A stretch of DNA of 64,000 nt from Rossellomorea sp. BNER (GTDB taxonomy: Bacteria; Bacillota; Bacilli; Bacillales; Bacillaceae_B), in assembly GCA_024213275.1 (NCBI GenBank), contig JANAVG010000018.1, positions 48,289 to 112,288 on the forward strand, read 5' to 3'. The notes under the pieces are model-generated. The model ran no database searches and was not told the origin of the DNA. It saw only the letters and a list, made by a program, of their open reading frames with translations. The translations under genes were made by a program, and so were the position numbers. Positions 7,411-17,276 of the stretch are shown here, one piece after another (positions within the stretch are counted from its first letter, which is position 1; each line of letters starts with the position of its first letter).

Positions 7411-8535
7411 TTACTTGAAAATCTTTGTCTCCACTGTATATCTTCGAAGTACCTCCCTATCCACTTCATAACCAATTCCAGAATTGTCAGATACAATAAT
7501 CTGACCTTTGTGAACGGTGACCTCTGGATTAATGATGTCTCTCTCCCAGTAGCGGGAGGATCCAGCGGTATCGCCGGGAAGGATGAATTGATCTAACGTT
7601 GTGAGTGCAATATTATGGGCTCGTCCAATTCCAGCTTCAAGCATGCCGCCACACCAAACGGCAATCCCTTTTTGTTTGCAGTAGTCATGGATTTTTTTCG
7701 CTTCGGTTAAACCACCGACACGGCCAATTTTAATATTGATGATTTTGCAGCTCCCCATTTCGACAGCTTTTCTGGCATCATCAAAGGAAGTAATGCTTTC
7801 ATCAAGGCAGATAGGTGTTTTCACTTCTTTCTGAAGGATGGCATGGTCGACAATATCGTCATGCGCAAGCGGCTGTTCAATCATTAATAAATCGTACTCG
7901 TCTAATTGTTTTAACAGTTCAATGTCTTTTAACGTATACGCCGAATTGGCATCCGCCATTAACGGCAGGTTCGGAAAATATTTACGTAGTTCTTTGATCA
8001 CTTCAACATCCCAGCCAGGCTTAATCTTCACCTTTACCCGTTTATAGCCTTCCTCTACATACCCTTCGATCAGTTGAACCAAATCTTCCATTGAATCTTG
8101 GATACCAATGCTGACCCCGACGTCGATTTCTTTCTTGGTTCCACCTAATGCTTTCGACAACGGAATTCCCAGTTGCTTCGAATACAGATCCCAAACGGCT
8201 CCTTCCAGTGCGGCTTTGGCCATATTATTGCGGCGAATTGGCAGGAAACGCTCCGATACTTCATCTGGATGATTCACTGGTTTTTTCAACAAAAGCGGAA
8301 TCAAAAAATCTTCCATCATATGTTCGCTCGTTTTGACCGTTTCCTCGGTATACCATGGACTTGAAAACGCGACACTCTCCCCCCAACCGATCAATCCACT
8401 CTCTCCTATTGCCTCAATTACAAAAAACTCTTTATCCTGAAAGGTTCCAAAGCTTGTTGAAAATGGAGCTTTTAAACGCATCATTAATTTATGTAAAATA
8501 ATCTCCTTGATTTGAATTGGTTGAAGATGATTCAT
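7411..8535 (-). CDS. menC: o-Succinylbenzoate synthase / N-acylamino acid racemase (enolase superfamily)
   Basis: 374 aa, muconate-lactonizing subgroup of the enolase superfamily. The N-terminal capping domain is followed by a barrel with the catalytic KVKIK lysines, metal ligands in [16 protein letters not shown] and CLDES, and the second lysine in [10 protein letters not shown]. Members of this MenC/NSAR branch dehydrate SHCHC to o-succinylbenzoate in menaquinone synthesis or racemise N-succinyl amino acids. It stands alone here, not in a men cluster, so the racemase or a dual activity is possible. The start ATG matches homologue length. Confidence 0.85.
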   Translation of the reverse strand: MNHLQPIQIKEIILHKLMMRLKAPFSTSFGTFQDKEFFVIEAIGESGLIGWGESVAFSSPWYTEETVKTSEHMMEDFLIPLLLKKPVNHPDEVSERFLPIRRNNMAKAALEGAVWDLYSKQLGIPLSKALGGTKKEIDVGVSIGIQDSMEDLVQLIEGYVEEGYKRVKVKIKPGWDVEVIKELRKYFPNLPLMADANSAYTLKDIELLKQLDEYDLLMIEQPLAHDDIVDHAILQKEVKTPICLDESITSFDDARKAVEMGSCKIINIKIGRVGGLTEAKKIHDYCKQKGIAVWCGGMLEAGIGRAHNIALTTLDQFILPGDTAGSSRYWERDIINPEVTVHKGQIIVSDNSGIGYEVDREVLRRYTVETKIFK

Positions 8536-8817
8536 TTACGTCACCCCTTAGCAATATTTAGTAGGTCGAAACAAAGGCATAATAGCACATTATCCGATCC
8601 TGAACACGTTTGAAATAGGGACTCACTTCCCATTTTGTAAGATTCATTGCCGCTACTTATAAACCCAAATCGGGATTGCTCATTTTAATGGTTGGTCTTC
8701 CATATATCACTATTTTAGTAGCATAATACTCCAATTTGTTTAAAAACCTAATCCCTCTATATAGATTGTTGCTTTTTTTAGTTACTAATTCAAGTAAAAC
8801 CCTTGTTCCATATACAG

Positions 8818-8846
8818 TTGACTAATCATAAATATTTCTCTATGAT
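8818..8846 (+). promoter_or_regulatory. Sigma-A promoter of the lysine riboswitch-lysP transcript
   Basis: TTGACT (8818-8823), a 17-bp spacer and TATGAT (8841-8846). The start would fall near 8853, just ahead of the riboswitch aptamer. Confidence 0.75.
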
Positions 8847-8879
8847 TATTAACAGTAAAATTTAATAATACAAATCCTC

Positions 8880-9095
8880 ATCAAGATCAATACCGATGGG
8901 GTAGAGGTTGCGGCTTTTAAGAGTAAAACGGTTTAGATGCAGAAAACATTGTTTGATGCCGATTTGAAAGGAAAAGTTGCCGAAGTTCGTCCATATTTTC
9001 TGTATGGACAAGCTGGGTCTGTATCCAAATAGGAACGGAACTGTCACGAATGGTCTAACAGCCAAACGTGTTGTGCTATCTTTCGGAGGGTATGA
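8880..9095 (+). ncRNA. Lysine riboswitch (L box)
   Basis: The conserved aptamer landmarks are present in order: GGTAGAGGTTGCGG, AAGAGTAA, AAAGGAAAAGTTGCCGAAG, GCTGGGTC...CTGTCACG and the closing CTTTCGGAGGGTA. ATACC and GGTAT can close P1. It lies between a promoter and an intrinsic terminator ahead of a lysine-type permease, so lysine should terminate transcription. Confidence 0.88.
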
Positions 9096-9113
9096 TTCGG
9101 GATTTATAATTAG

Positions 9114-9142
9114 CCGTTGATTATTTTCTCAACGGTTTTTTT
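9114..9142 (+). terminator. Expression-platform terminator of the lysine riboswitch
   Basis: CCGTTGA and TCAACGG form a 7-bp stem followed by seven T, 43 bp before the lysP start. Confidence 0.85.
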
Positions 9143-9184
9143 GTTCCCATCTCCTTCTAAATAAATGAAAAAGGAGTATTTGAA

Positions 9185-10663
9185 ATGCATTCTAGTGGTA
9201 CAGAAGTAAAAACAACAAGCGGTACAAAGACATCAGTACCTACAGAAACACACCAATTACAACGTAAGTTAAAAGCTCGCCATTTAACGATGATCTCACT
9301 TGGTGGATCCATAGGAACAGGATTATTCCTAGCTAGTGGTGGTGCCATTCATACAGCTGGACCAGGTGGTGCCTTACTTTCTTATATCCTTATTGGTATT
9401 ATGGTCTATTTCTTAATGACAAGTTTAGCAGAAATGGGCGCCTATATGCCTGTTTCAGGGACCTTTAGTACGTATGCGACAAAATTCGTTGATCCATCAC
9501 TTGGTTTCGCCCTTGGGTGGAACTATTGGTATAACTGGGCGATCACCATCGCTGCAGAACTTGCTGCCGTTACGATTATCATGAAATTTTGGTTCCCAGA
9601 CAGCCCTTCTTATATATGGAGTGCTATTAGTCTAGTCATAATGTTTCTCTTAAACTATCTATCTGTAAAAGGATTCGGGGAAGCTGAATATTGGTTTTCC
9701 ATTATTAAAGTTGCTACGGTTATTATTTTTATCATTGTTGGCTTTTTAATGATTATAGGGATAATGGGAAATGAAGCTGTAGGGTTCAAAAACTTTACTA
9801 TTGATGATGCGCCTTTTCATGGTGGATTTTTAACAATACTCGGGATTTTCATGGCTGCAGGCTTCTCCTTTCAGGGGACAGAACTTCTTGGAGTTGCTGC
9901 CGGAGAAACGGATAATCCCAGAAAAAATATCCCACGGGCCGTTCGCCAAGTTTTCTGGAGAATTCTCCTTTTCTATGTGTTAGCTATTCTTGTAATTGGT
10001 TTATTAATTCCCTATACAAATGAAAGTCTTGCTAATGGTGATGTAACATTAAGTCCGTTTACACTAGTATTTCAAAAAGCAGGGATCGCTTTTGCAGCGT
10101 CTGTCATGAATGCCGTCATCCTAACTGCTGTGTTATCTGCAGGAAACTCTGGAATGTATGCTTCAACAAGAATGTTTTGGGAGTTAGCACGCCAAGGTAA
10201 AGCGCCAAAATTCCTTTCAAAATTAAATAAAAATGGTGTTCCAGTAAATGCACTAATTATTACCTCGCTTGTTGGAACAATTGCTTTTCTAGCATCATTC
10301 TTCGGAGACGGAGTCGTATATGTTTGGCTCCTAAATGCTTCAGGTATGTCCGGATTCATCGCATGGCTTGGAATTGCCATATGTCACTACCGCTTCCGAA
10401 AAGCCTATCTTGCTCAAGGAAAAGACCTAAATGATCTTCCTTACAAATCCAAGTTCTATCCGTTTGGTCCTATATTTGCCTTTGTTCTATGTGCATTTAT
10501 CATATTAGGACAAAACTACTCAGCATTTATGGGAAATCGAATTGATTGGTATGGTGTCCTTGTCTCCTATATTGGATTACCACTATTTCTCATTTTATGG
10601 TTAGGATATAAAATGTGGAAACAAACAAAGGTGGTCCCTCTTGATAAATGTGAATTGAAGTAA
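9185..10663 (+). CDS. lysP: Lysine-specific permease (APC superfamily)
   Basis: 492 aa with 12 predicted membrane helices. The first helix carries the APC motif SLGGSIGTGLFLASG, and helix 6 has FSFQGTELLGVAAGE, followed by ETDNPRKNIPRAVRQVFWRI, which is common to LysP-type transporters. It imports lysine with protons. The lysine riboswitch upstream supports the substrate and explains regulation. ATG at 9185 follows AAGGAG. The region between it and the divergent menC holds only the promoter and riboswitch. Confidence 0.9.
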   Translation: MHSSGTEVKTTSGTKTSVPTETHQLQRKLKARHLTMISLGGSIGTGLFLASGGAIHTAGPGGALLSYILIGIMVYFLMTSLAEMGAYMPVSGTFSTYATKFVDPSLGFALGWNYWYNWAITIAAELAAVTIIMKFWFPDSPSYIWSAISLVIMFLLNYLSVKGFGEAEYWFSIIKVATVIIFIIVGFLMIIGIMGNEAVGFKNFTIDDAPFHGGFLTILGIFMAAGFSFQGTELLGVAAGETDNPRKNIPRAVRQVFWRILLFYVLAILVIGLLIPYTNESLANGDVTLSPFTLVFQKAGIAFAASVMNAVILTAVLSAGNSGMYASTRMFWELARQGKAPKFLSKLNKNGVPVNALIITSLVGTIAFLASFFGDGVVYVWLLNASGMSGFIAWLGIAICHYRFRKAYLAQGKDLNDLPYKSKFYPFGPIFAFVLCAFIILGQNYSAFMGNRIDWYGVLVSYIGLPLFLILWLGYKMWKQTKVVPLDKCELK

Positions 10664-10669
10664 AGAAAA

Positions 10670-10716
10670 ACGCTAGGACTCATCTAGATTACAGATGAAT
10701 TCTAGCGTATTTCTAT
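10670..10716 (+). terminator. Terminator after lysP
   Basis: ACGCTAG pairs with CTAGCGT, and an inner CATCT/AGATG stem extends it; T-rich flanks lie on both sides. It also faces the convergent permease gene. Confidence 0.7.
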
Positions 10717-10761
10717 TTGTAAGTATTACATAATTTTTAGCGAAAAATCGTGACACTAGGC

Positions 10762-12153
10762 TTACTTCGCAGAAATATCATCATCCGCCTTCGCCACTAA
10801 AGGTACGCGCTTACCCATCTTTAAAAGGTAATAACTCGCTACTACAATTGCTAGGAAAACGAGCCCAACAATAAGGGATACACGAGTACTAGGGTTAATC
10901 CACATACCAACCAGCACCATTAATAAAAAGGCAATGGTCGCATAGTTACTATAAGGGGCAAAAGGCATTTTGAACGGATGGTTGGCCATTTCAGCCGCTC
11001 TCACCTTTCTGAATTTAAGCTCACTAATCAGTAAAACAAACCAAGGAATCATTCCAGGTAGAACACTAGCACTGTAAACATACAGAAATAGTTTTGGCGG
11101 AGCAAGGAAGTTCAAAATAACTCCAATTCCTAAACCGACAAGGACAGCGATTGTACAATACATGGGAACTCCATTTTTCGATACTTTCGCAAAGACTTTT
11201 GGAGCTTGACCATTCATGGCTAGCGTGTAAAGCATACGCCCTGCACTAAAAATCCCACTGTTACAACCGGACATGGCTGCTGTGATAACGACAAAGTTAA
11301 TAATTCCTGCTGCAGCAGTAATACCGACCTTAGCAAAGGTGGAAACAAACGGACTTCCAAGTTCATTTAATTGATCCCAAGGATAGACGGTTACGATGAT
11401 AAAAATAGCACCAATATAGAAAATTAAAATACGCCAAATAATCGAATTAATCGCTTTCGTTAACGTTTGCTTTGGATTTTTCGCTTCACCTGCAGTTATA
11501 CCGATCAGTTCTACCCCTTGATAGGATGCGACGACTAAGGAAAGGGCAAAGAAGAATCCTGTCCAACCCTCTGCGAAGAAGCCACCATGCTCCCAAAGAT
11601 TTGATAACCCGATCGCACCACCGTCACTTCCTAATCCGAAAAAGATAAGACCTAGTCCGGCAAAAATCATGAGGACAATCGTTACAATTTTAATAAGCGC
11701 AAACCAAAATTCAAATTCCCCAAAATATTTTACAGAAATAAGGTTTGCAGCCCCGAGAATGACCATAGCAATTACCCCTGGTATCCATGCGGGCAGGTCC
11801 GGGAACCAATACTTCATATACATCCCAACGGCAATGATCTCAGACATTCCGACAATTACCCATTGGAACCAGTTACTCCACGCAGTCATATAACCTGCTA
11901 ACGGATGAATATATTCACTTGCAAAAGTTGCAAATGAACCCGTTGTAGGCTCTAAATAAAGCATTTCTCCCATTGAGCGCATGATGAAAAATATAAAGAG
12001 GCCAGCGACAGCATAAGCTAGCATGATAGATGGTCCAGTCCATTGAATTGTACTAGCTGAGCCCATAAATAACCCAACACCAATGGTACCGCCCAATGCA
12101 ATCATCTGAATATGACGTGACTCTAGTCCTCTCTCTAATTGTTTGTTTGACAT
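10762..12153 (-). CDS. Amino acid permease, AapA/YbxG-like (APC superfamily)
   Basis: 463 aa, 12 membrane helices. It has the helix-1 motif [15 protein letters not shown] and helix-6 [16 protein letters not shown] with [12 protein letters not shown], which place it with the Bacillus AapA/AnsP/YbxG group that takes up D-serine, alanine, glycine, threonine or related substrates. The substrate cannot be told from sequence. The start chosen is MSNKQ at 12153 behind GGAGG. Its upstream region contains GTTAGAAATAGT at 12272-12283, also found before the neighbouring trmB-like gene, so shared control is possible. Confidence 0.88.
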   Translation of the reverse strand: MSNKQLERGLESRHIQMIALGGTIGVGLFMGSASTIQWTGPSIMLAYAVAGLFIFFIMRSMGEMLYLEPTTGSFATFASEYIHPLAGYMTAWSNWFQWVIVGMSEIIAVGMYMKYWFPDLPAWIPGVIAMVILGAANLISVKYFGEFEFWFALIKIVTIVLMIFAGLGLIFFGLGSDGGAIGLSNLWEHGGFFAEGWTGFFFALSLVVASYQGVELIGITAGEAKNPKQTLTKAINSIIWRILIFYIGAIFIIVTVYPWDQLNELGSPFVSTFAKVGITAAAGIINFVVITAAMSGCNSGIFSAGRMLYTLAMNGQAPKVFAKVSKNGVPMYCTIAVLVGLGIGVILNFLAPPKLFLYVYSASVLPGMIPWFVLLISELKFRKVRAAEMANHPFKMPFAPYSNYATIAFLLMVLVGMWINPSTRVSLIVGLVFLAIVVASYYLLKMGKRVPLVAKADDDISAK

Positions 12154-12174
12154 GATAAATTCCTCCATATGCAA

Positions 12175-12513
12175 TATTCTTGGCTGTAATTAGCAAGGAA
12201 TTACTATCCTGTATCCCTTAGAACTTGTCCCCAAAAAACGTTAAACCTTGTCACTCCTTTATGATTATTGCGTTAGAAATAGTCCAGTTTCTATATCTAG
12301 ATTACATAACGCTACAATTCTCTTTCTTATAATAATAATTAGACTCCGAAGATACAAATGGTTTTTTAATTAACAATTGCTTTTCCAGAAACACCGTATT
12401 TGTCCATTTTATGAAAAGATGGTTATCAAATTTCCTCCTATAAATTGTAAATGGGGTTCCTTGGCATTAAATATGGATATTGGTTTTTTCGATATTTCAG
12501 TATTCTATCCATT
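12175..12513. other. Intergenic region upstream of the permease
   Basis: 339 bp that hold the minus-strand permease leader and promoter. The visible points are GCGTTA...TAACGC (12270-12319) and the 12-mer GTTAGAAATAGT also seen at 13368-13379. No T-box, riboswitch or ORF was recognised. Confidence 0.4.
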
Positions 12514-13299
12514 TTAAACAGACCCGAAAAATTCTTCTCTTTCCTTAGCAATCCAATTCTCCGTATCCTCTTTCCCTTTTTTCACTAGGCGATTCACTAG
12601 GATATCATGCCAAATATAATTTTCCAGAAGGTAAATATGCACAGGATCATCTGTGTAAAACGCTGTTTCTCTTTCTTCAATAGAAGGACCATAGATCATT
12701 TCCCGACCATCAATGGATAAGATAAACCATTTATTTTCTCCAATAGTATCTACATAGCTTGTCTTACGATGAATATCTAAACCCGATAATGGATTCTCCA
12801 CCTGAAAAACAATACCTTTTAAGCTGCAATTCATTGCTTTATCTCCCAGGTCTTGTTCCAGTCTTTCATACATCTTGTCCCATAAAGAGACGACGATTCT
12901 TTTTTCCGCCCTTTGCATGAGCGTACGACAAAAGGATAGGATATGCCTCTCCCCTTTAAGGGTCATGACTCGGTTGTCAGGTATGGGTTCTGTTTTTTCT
13001 AAGTCTTTTAATGTATGGCTTATGGATCGATAGGTTTGGTCCCATTTAGATTGTACGGATTCTAAAAATACCTCGACAGGCAGCGGAGAGTATTGAACTG
13101 ATTCATTTATCTCCTCTTTTATCACAATCCCTTCTTCCTCAAGCCCATTCAATATTTCGTATATACGAGCCCTCGGAATCCCTGATTCTTTACTAACTTG
13201 GTAAGCACTTGTTGTTCCTTGTCGGACTAAAGAAACATAAGCCTTTGCTTCATATTGACTAAAACCTAGAGATTGAATTTTTTGAATGAGATCTTGCAT
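12514..13299 (-). CDS. TrmB-family transcriptional regulator
   Basis: 261 aa from ATG 13299 (GGAGG five bases upstream). Residues about 1-80 form the TrmB winged helix (LGFSQYEAKAYVSLVRQGTTSAYQVS, then GIPRARIYEILNGLEEEGIV). The C-terminal part (about 110-260) is the PLD-like TrmB sensor domain that binds small ligands. It is divergent from the TSUP exporter gene and next to an amino acid permease, and likely controls one or both. Inverted repeats in the shared promoter region are candidate sites. The ligand is unknown. Confidence 0.85.
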   Translation of the reverse strand: MQDLIQKIQSLGFSQYEAKAYVSLVRQGTTSAYQVSKESGIPRARIYEILNGLEEEGIVIKEEINESVQYSPLPVEVFLESVQSKWDQTYRSISHTLKDLEKTEPIPDNRVMTLKGERHILSFCRTLMQRAEKRIVVSLWDKMYERLEQDLGDKAMNCSLKGIVFQVENPLSGLDIHRKTSYVDTIGENKWFILSIDGREMIYGPSIEERETAFYTDDPVHIYLLENYIWHDILVNRLVKKGKEDTENWIAKEREEFFGSV

Positions 13300-13367
13300 A
13301 GTATCCTCCAGCACAATTAATAAGTTTATATTTCTATCATAACAAATCTCTTTGTGAAATCGATTTT

Positions 13368-13441
13368 GTTAGAAATAGTGTAACAACGAATTCCCTATTT
13401 ACAGGGGAAAATAATTTAGTTACTATCATAATAGTGACTAA
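13368..13441. promoter_or_regulatory. Candidate TrmB operators
   Basis: TTAGTTACTAT-CATA-ATAGTGACTAA at 13416-13441 is a near-perfect 11-bp inverted repeat. A second imperfect repeat, TTGTTA...TAACAA, lies at 13367-13387. They sit between the divergent trmB-like and TSUP genes. Confidence 0.45.
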
Positions 13442-13526
13442 TAATATTTTAACATTAGGTAAGAAAAAGTTAATCTTTTTCATGACGGCTTTGTAGACTC
13501 GTTCTTATACATAGGAGGTTATACGG

Positions 13527-14297
13527 ATGGAAGATATTAATATCTATACACTTCTGTTGTTGGTCGGTTTCGGATTTCTAGCCGCTTTTATTGATTCTGT
13601 TGTGGGGGGAGGAGGATTAATCTCTATACCAGCGTTATTATTTTCAGGTCTTCCACCTTCAACAGCCATCGCAACGAATAAGTTGGCTAGTTCAATGGGA
13701 TCTTTGACAAGTACCATTGCCTTTATCAGATCAGGAAAAGTTGATTTCCGCTTAGTATCTAAATTGTTTCCCCTTGTATTTATAGGATCCTTACTAGGGG
13801 CATTACTGGTTAAGTTTATTTCACCTGAATTATTAAAACCATTGGTATTAGTCCTCTTAATCGTTGTCGCTATTTATACAATTCTCAAGAAAAACTGGGG
13901 AAATGAATCAACCTATCGAAAACTCACCTGGCAAAAAGCTTTACTTTTTGCCTTTGCCATATTTGGCATTGGTTTTTATGATGGGTTTTTAGGTGCTGGA
14001 ACAGGTTCATTTATCTTGTTTGCCTTTTTACTTATTGGCTTTGATTTTTTACAATCCGCGGGAAATGCAAAGTTTCTAAACTTTGAGAGCAATATTGCAG
14101 CACTGATCCTATTCATTTTTCTTGATATGGTCAATTTCGCATACGGTATACCGATGGGGATTGCTATGATATTGGGAGCCTTGGTTGGTTCTAACTTTGC
14201 TATTAAAAAAGGGGTAGCGTATGTACGAGTGTTATTCATATTGGTTACGGTTTTTTTGATTGGGAAGAATTTGTTGGATTATGTTAGAAGTATGTAA
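13527..14297 (+). CDS. TSUP (TauE/SafE) family anion exporter
   Basis: 256 aa, about eight membrane helices, with the two-fold repeat typical of TauE/SafE: GFLAAFIDSVVGGGGLISIPALL near the start and FGIGFYDGFLGAGTGSF in the middle. These proteins move sulfonates, sulfite, sulfoacetate or other organic anions. The ATG follows AGGAGG. It is divergent from the trmB-like regulator, which may control it. The substrate is not determinable from the sequence. Confidence 0.88.
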   Translation: MEDINIYTLLLLVGFGFLAAFIDSVVGGGGLISIPALLFSGLPPSTAIATNKLASSMGSLTSTIAFIRSGKVDFRLVSKLFPLVFIGSLLGALLVKFISPELLKPLVLVLLIVVAIYTILKKNWGNESTYRKLTWQKALLFAFAIFGIGFYDGFLGAGTGSFILFAFLLIGFDFLQSAGNAKFLNFESNIAALILFIFLDMVNFAYGIPMGIAMILGALVGSNFAIKKGVAYVRVLFILVTVFLIGKNLLDYVRSM

Positions 14298-14738
14298 TAG
14301 CAAAAGTTGAAGAAGGCCACATTGATCATCTTGAGTATGGAAGTTTTTCACCTTGGTGAATAATTTCATTAGAAAAACAAGTTAATCGTTAAGCCGAATT
14401 TCCGTCAGCATGGGGAAATCGGCTTTTTGTATTTTGTTTAAATGTCCTTTTCTATCGTTTGATATTTTTCGACATATATGTCTTTTTTTAAAGCTGTACC
14501 TCCACACTCCTTGAGTGGCGATCACAGACAAATTAATGTAGCAGTGCCCTTCATTCCGGGTTTCTTGAATACTTTTTAAAATGCAACCAAATATTTCAAT
14601 ATAATAATTTATCACACAATTGACAAAATTCGTGGTAAACTTACAATTGTTATACTTCATAAGTACTAGCTGTCTCAACCCAGCGAAAGCTGATCACTTT
14701 TAAGTTATGCTTCTAATACGAACAACGGGGGGAAATAC
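14298..14738. other. Gene-free region between the TSUP gene and sstT
   Basis: 441 bp. It starts with a terminator-like hairpin (AAGCCGAATTTCC/GGGAAATCGGCTTTTT, 14392-14431). The rest includes a 98-codon minus-strand open frame (14382-14678) with no recognisable domain, no good ribosome binding site and poor composition for a gene. I see no riboswitch. Confidence 0.4.
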
Positions 14739-15971
14739 ATGAAGAATTTATTTCAAAAGTGGAACCAAGTGAGCCTAGTAAAACAAATACTTGTAGGGAT
14801 TATTATCGGGATTATTTTGGCGGTGACGATTCCTGATGCTGCAAAATGGGTCTCGATTTTTGGTACGTTATTTGTCGGTGCATTAAAGGCGGTTGCACCA
14901 GTATTAGTCTTTTTCTTAGTTATGCACGCCATTTCTAAACATAGAAGCGGGCAAAAAACGAATATAAAATCGATTATCGCCCTTTATGGCTTAAGTACAT
15001 TCCTTGCTGGGTTAGTGGCGGTGGTTGCAAGCTTTCTATTTCCGGTTGGCCTATCACTTGGAGCAGGTGCAGAGGATGTGACTCCACCTGGTGGTATTGT
15101 GGAAGTACTGAAGACATTACTCATTAACATCGTTGATAATCCGATAAATGCTCTATTAAATGGAAACTATATTGGGATATTAACTTGGGCTATCCTTCTT
15201 GGCATTGCCTTAAGAAATGCAGCGGATACTACCAAAAATACGCTTGCTAATTTTTCAGATGCCATCTCCCAATTAGTGAAATGGGTCATCAATTTGGCAC
15301 CAATCGGGATCATGGGACTTGTCTTTAACGCTATCGTAACAAATGGACTATCAGCCTTACTCGATTACGGAAAATTACTTTTAGTCCTGCTCGGTTGTAT
15401 GTTCTTTATCGCTCTTGTCGTTAATCCGATTATCGTATTCATCAATATTCGTAAAAATCCTTATCCACTTGTCTTGAAATGCTTAAGGGAAAGTGGAATT
15501 ACAGCATTCTTTACTCGTAGCTCAGCTGCAAACATTCCAGTAAACATGCGTTTATGTGAAAATCTTGGGTTAGATGAGGATACCTATTCTGTATCCATCC
15601 CATTAGGGGCTACCATCAATATGGCTGGTGCAGCGGTTACGATTTCTGTCTTAACGCTCGCTGCCGTTCATACCCTTGGCATTGAAGTAGACTTCGGTAC
15701 GGCGCTTATTCTTTCCGTCCTGGCAGCCGTATCCGCTGCAGGTGCTTCAGGTGTTGCCGGTGGATCGCTCCTACTCATTCCTTTGGCATGTAGCTTATTC
15801 GGAATTTCAAATGATATTGCTATGCAAGTCGTTGGTGTTGGTTTCATCATCGGAGTATTACAGGACTCTTGTGAAACTGGCCTTAACTCTTCCTCTGACG
15901 CGCTTTTTACAGCAACTGCTGAATATGCGAAAATGCGTAAGGAAGGGAAGGAATTTAGTATTAATGCGTAG
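14739..15971 (+). CDS. sstT: Serine/threonine:Na+ symporter SstT
   Basis: 410 aa dicarboxylate/amino acid:cation symporter. It has about eight membrane helices plus two re-entrant loops. The family signatures are the serine-rich [14 protein letters not shown] loop, the [13 protein letters not shown] motif and [12 protein letters not shown]. It takes up serine and threonine with sodium. GGGGGG precedes the ATG. It stands alone between its own terminator and the gene-free region upstream. Confidence 0.92.
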   Translation: MKNLFQKWNQVSLVKQILVGIIIGIILAVTIPDAAKWVSIFGTLFVGALKAVAPVLVFFLVMHAISKHRSGQKTNIKSIIALYGLSTFLAGLVAVVASFLFPVGLSLGAGAEDVTPPGGIVEVLKTLLINIVDNPINALLNGNYIGILTWAILLGIALRNAADTTKNTLANFSDAISQLVKWVINLAPIGIMGLVFNAIVTNGLSALLDYGKLLLVLLGCMFFIALVVNPIIVFINIRKNPYPLVLKCLRESGITAFFTRSSAANIPVNMRLCENLGLDEDTYSVSIPLGATINMAGAAVTISVLTLAAVHTLGIEVDFGTALILSVLAAVSAAGASGVAGGSLLLIPLACSLFGISNDIAMQVVGVGFIIGVLQDSCETGLNSSSDALFTATAEYAKMRKEGKEFSINA

Positions 15972-16368
15972 ATCGTATATTTAATTTAAAGATTGTAAAA
16001 AGGCAACGCCCAGGAGGGTTTGTTGCCTTTTTTTAATTCTTATTTCTTCCACTGATAGGTTTTCAGTATCTAATTAGACGTTTCTCTTACATATTCTATA
16101 ATTCTCGACATATTTCGCATGGTCACAGTGATGGAAACAAAAGGAGACATTTTTAAAATTGCTTTATTCCGTTTTATGGCCATTTAGTTGAAGATCAAAA
16201 AAATTCGTAATTGAATACGGGGTTGCTATGTTTGTAGAGTTCCTACAAATTAAAAACGATCTTCAAGTCGAAGATCGTTTTAACCTGAAAAATCTTACTA
16301 TTATGCATAAACGTAGCACCCCTACAAGTGCACCTTTTTATAATATTTAAAAGGAGTTCGATGACAAT
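15972..16368. other. Intergenic region with two terminators
   Basis: 397 bp. The sstT terminator is at 15998-16035 (AAAAGGCAAC/GTTGCCTTTT plus a T-run). A perfect 12-bp hairpin, AAAACGATCTTC/GAAGATCGTTTT, is at 16253-16281 and can act in both directions. No gene seen between them. Confidence 0.7.
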
Positions 16369-16557
16369 ATGGAGATCATCTCCATTTATTTCATTATCGG
16401 GGTATTGATTAGTACATCCATTTATGTGGTGGCAGATTTTCGACCTTGGTATTTTTTCTCTGCTTTGTGCCTTGCTTGGTTACCTCTATTATTCATTGGA
16501 ATGATTATAACTTTATTTATGAATTTAGGAAAAATCTCCAGTAAGTTAAACAGATAA
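16369..16557 (+). CDS. Small two-helix membrane protein
   Basis: 62 aa with two hydrophobic segments (about 3-21 and 27-52) and a short basic tail. AAGGAG lies 12 bases before the ATG. It overlaps the end of the convergent mraY remnant by about 40 bp. I do not recognise a family. A real small gene is plausible but not certain. Confidence 0.5.
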   Translation: MEIISIYFIIGVLISTSIYVVADFRPWYFFSALCLAWLPLLFIGMIITLFMNLGKISSKLNR

Positions 16558-17078
16558 AAGCACAAAACCACGAAATGAATCCAAAAACCGTTACAATTGT
16601 AGTTTCGGACCACCCATATTTTAAACCAAAGTGATAGTGAATCGGTGTCATTCTGAAAATACGCTTATGAGTAAGTTTAAATGAGGAAACTTGTAAAATA
16701 ACCGAAAGTTGTTCAGCAAAATATATAAAGAATAAAATGGGAATTAAAATTTCAACTTTCTCAAGAACAGCAAGAAATGCAAGCGATCCTCCAATAGCTA
16801 ATGATCCCGTATCCCCCATAAAAGCTTTGGCAGGGTATATATTATAAATGAGAAAGCCGAGTAAACATCCAATCATAATTAAACAAAAAATTTGCACCTC
16901 TGATTTGTCTGAGACCATAAAAAAGAAAAAGTATGTAGGGATTGCAACAACTCCTAAAAGACCGTCTAATCCATCAGTGAAATTTATGGCATTTGCAGAA
17001 CCTACGACAAATAAGGTAATGACTATGACATATACCACCATTGGAAGATCCAAAGAAATATGTTTAAAAATCCCGGCT
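16517..17078 (-). pseudogene. MraY-like transferase, 3' half only
   Basis: The C-terminal part (about 185 aa of roughly 320) of a phospho-N-acetylmuramoyl-pentapeptide-transferase homologue. It keeps NFTDGLDGL, FMGDTGSLAIGG and the HYHFG histidine motif, but the N-terminal membrane helices and the first catalytic aspartates are gone. Upstream of residue GIFKH the frame meets a stop and the sequence changes to a lysR start, so this is a deletion product. It may derive from a second mraY paralogue; the essential copy should be in the dcw cluster elsewhere. Confidence 0.8.
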
Positions 17079-17135
17079 GAAATTTAATGTTGATGCAACC
17101 GTTCGGAACGTAATCAGTTGGCGCAATTCCATCAT
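17064..17135 (-). pseudogene. LysR-family regulator, N-terminal stub
   Basis: Behind a GGGGGAGAG site the frame reads MMELRQLITFRTVASTLNFS, the classic start of a LysR helix-turn-helix. It then runs into the mraY remnant at about 17073-17078 and stops at TAA 17064. It is divergent from the MetX-like hydrolase at 17277, which it probably once regulated. Confidence 0.75.
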
Positions 17136-17276
17136 ACTCTCCCCCTTTCACTTTCAAAATTATTGAATACTACTTTGAATTTTATTCACTTTTATTGAGA
17201 GTATCATTGATCTATACTATCAACAAGAAATACATTCTAGTCTATATGGTTTCATTTTGAAGGGAGCGACAATACG

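Noticed and set aside
8862..9065. 67-codon minus-strand open frame
   Set aside because: It lies wholly antisense to the lysine riboswitch and has no domain or ribosome binding site.
14382..14678. 98-codon minus-strand frame between the TSUP gene and sstT
   Set aside because: No recognisable domain, odd composition and overlap with a terminator hairpin; most likely spurious.
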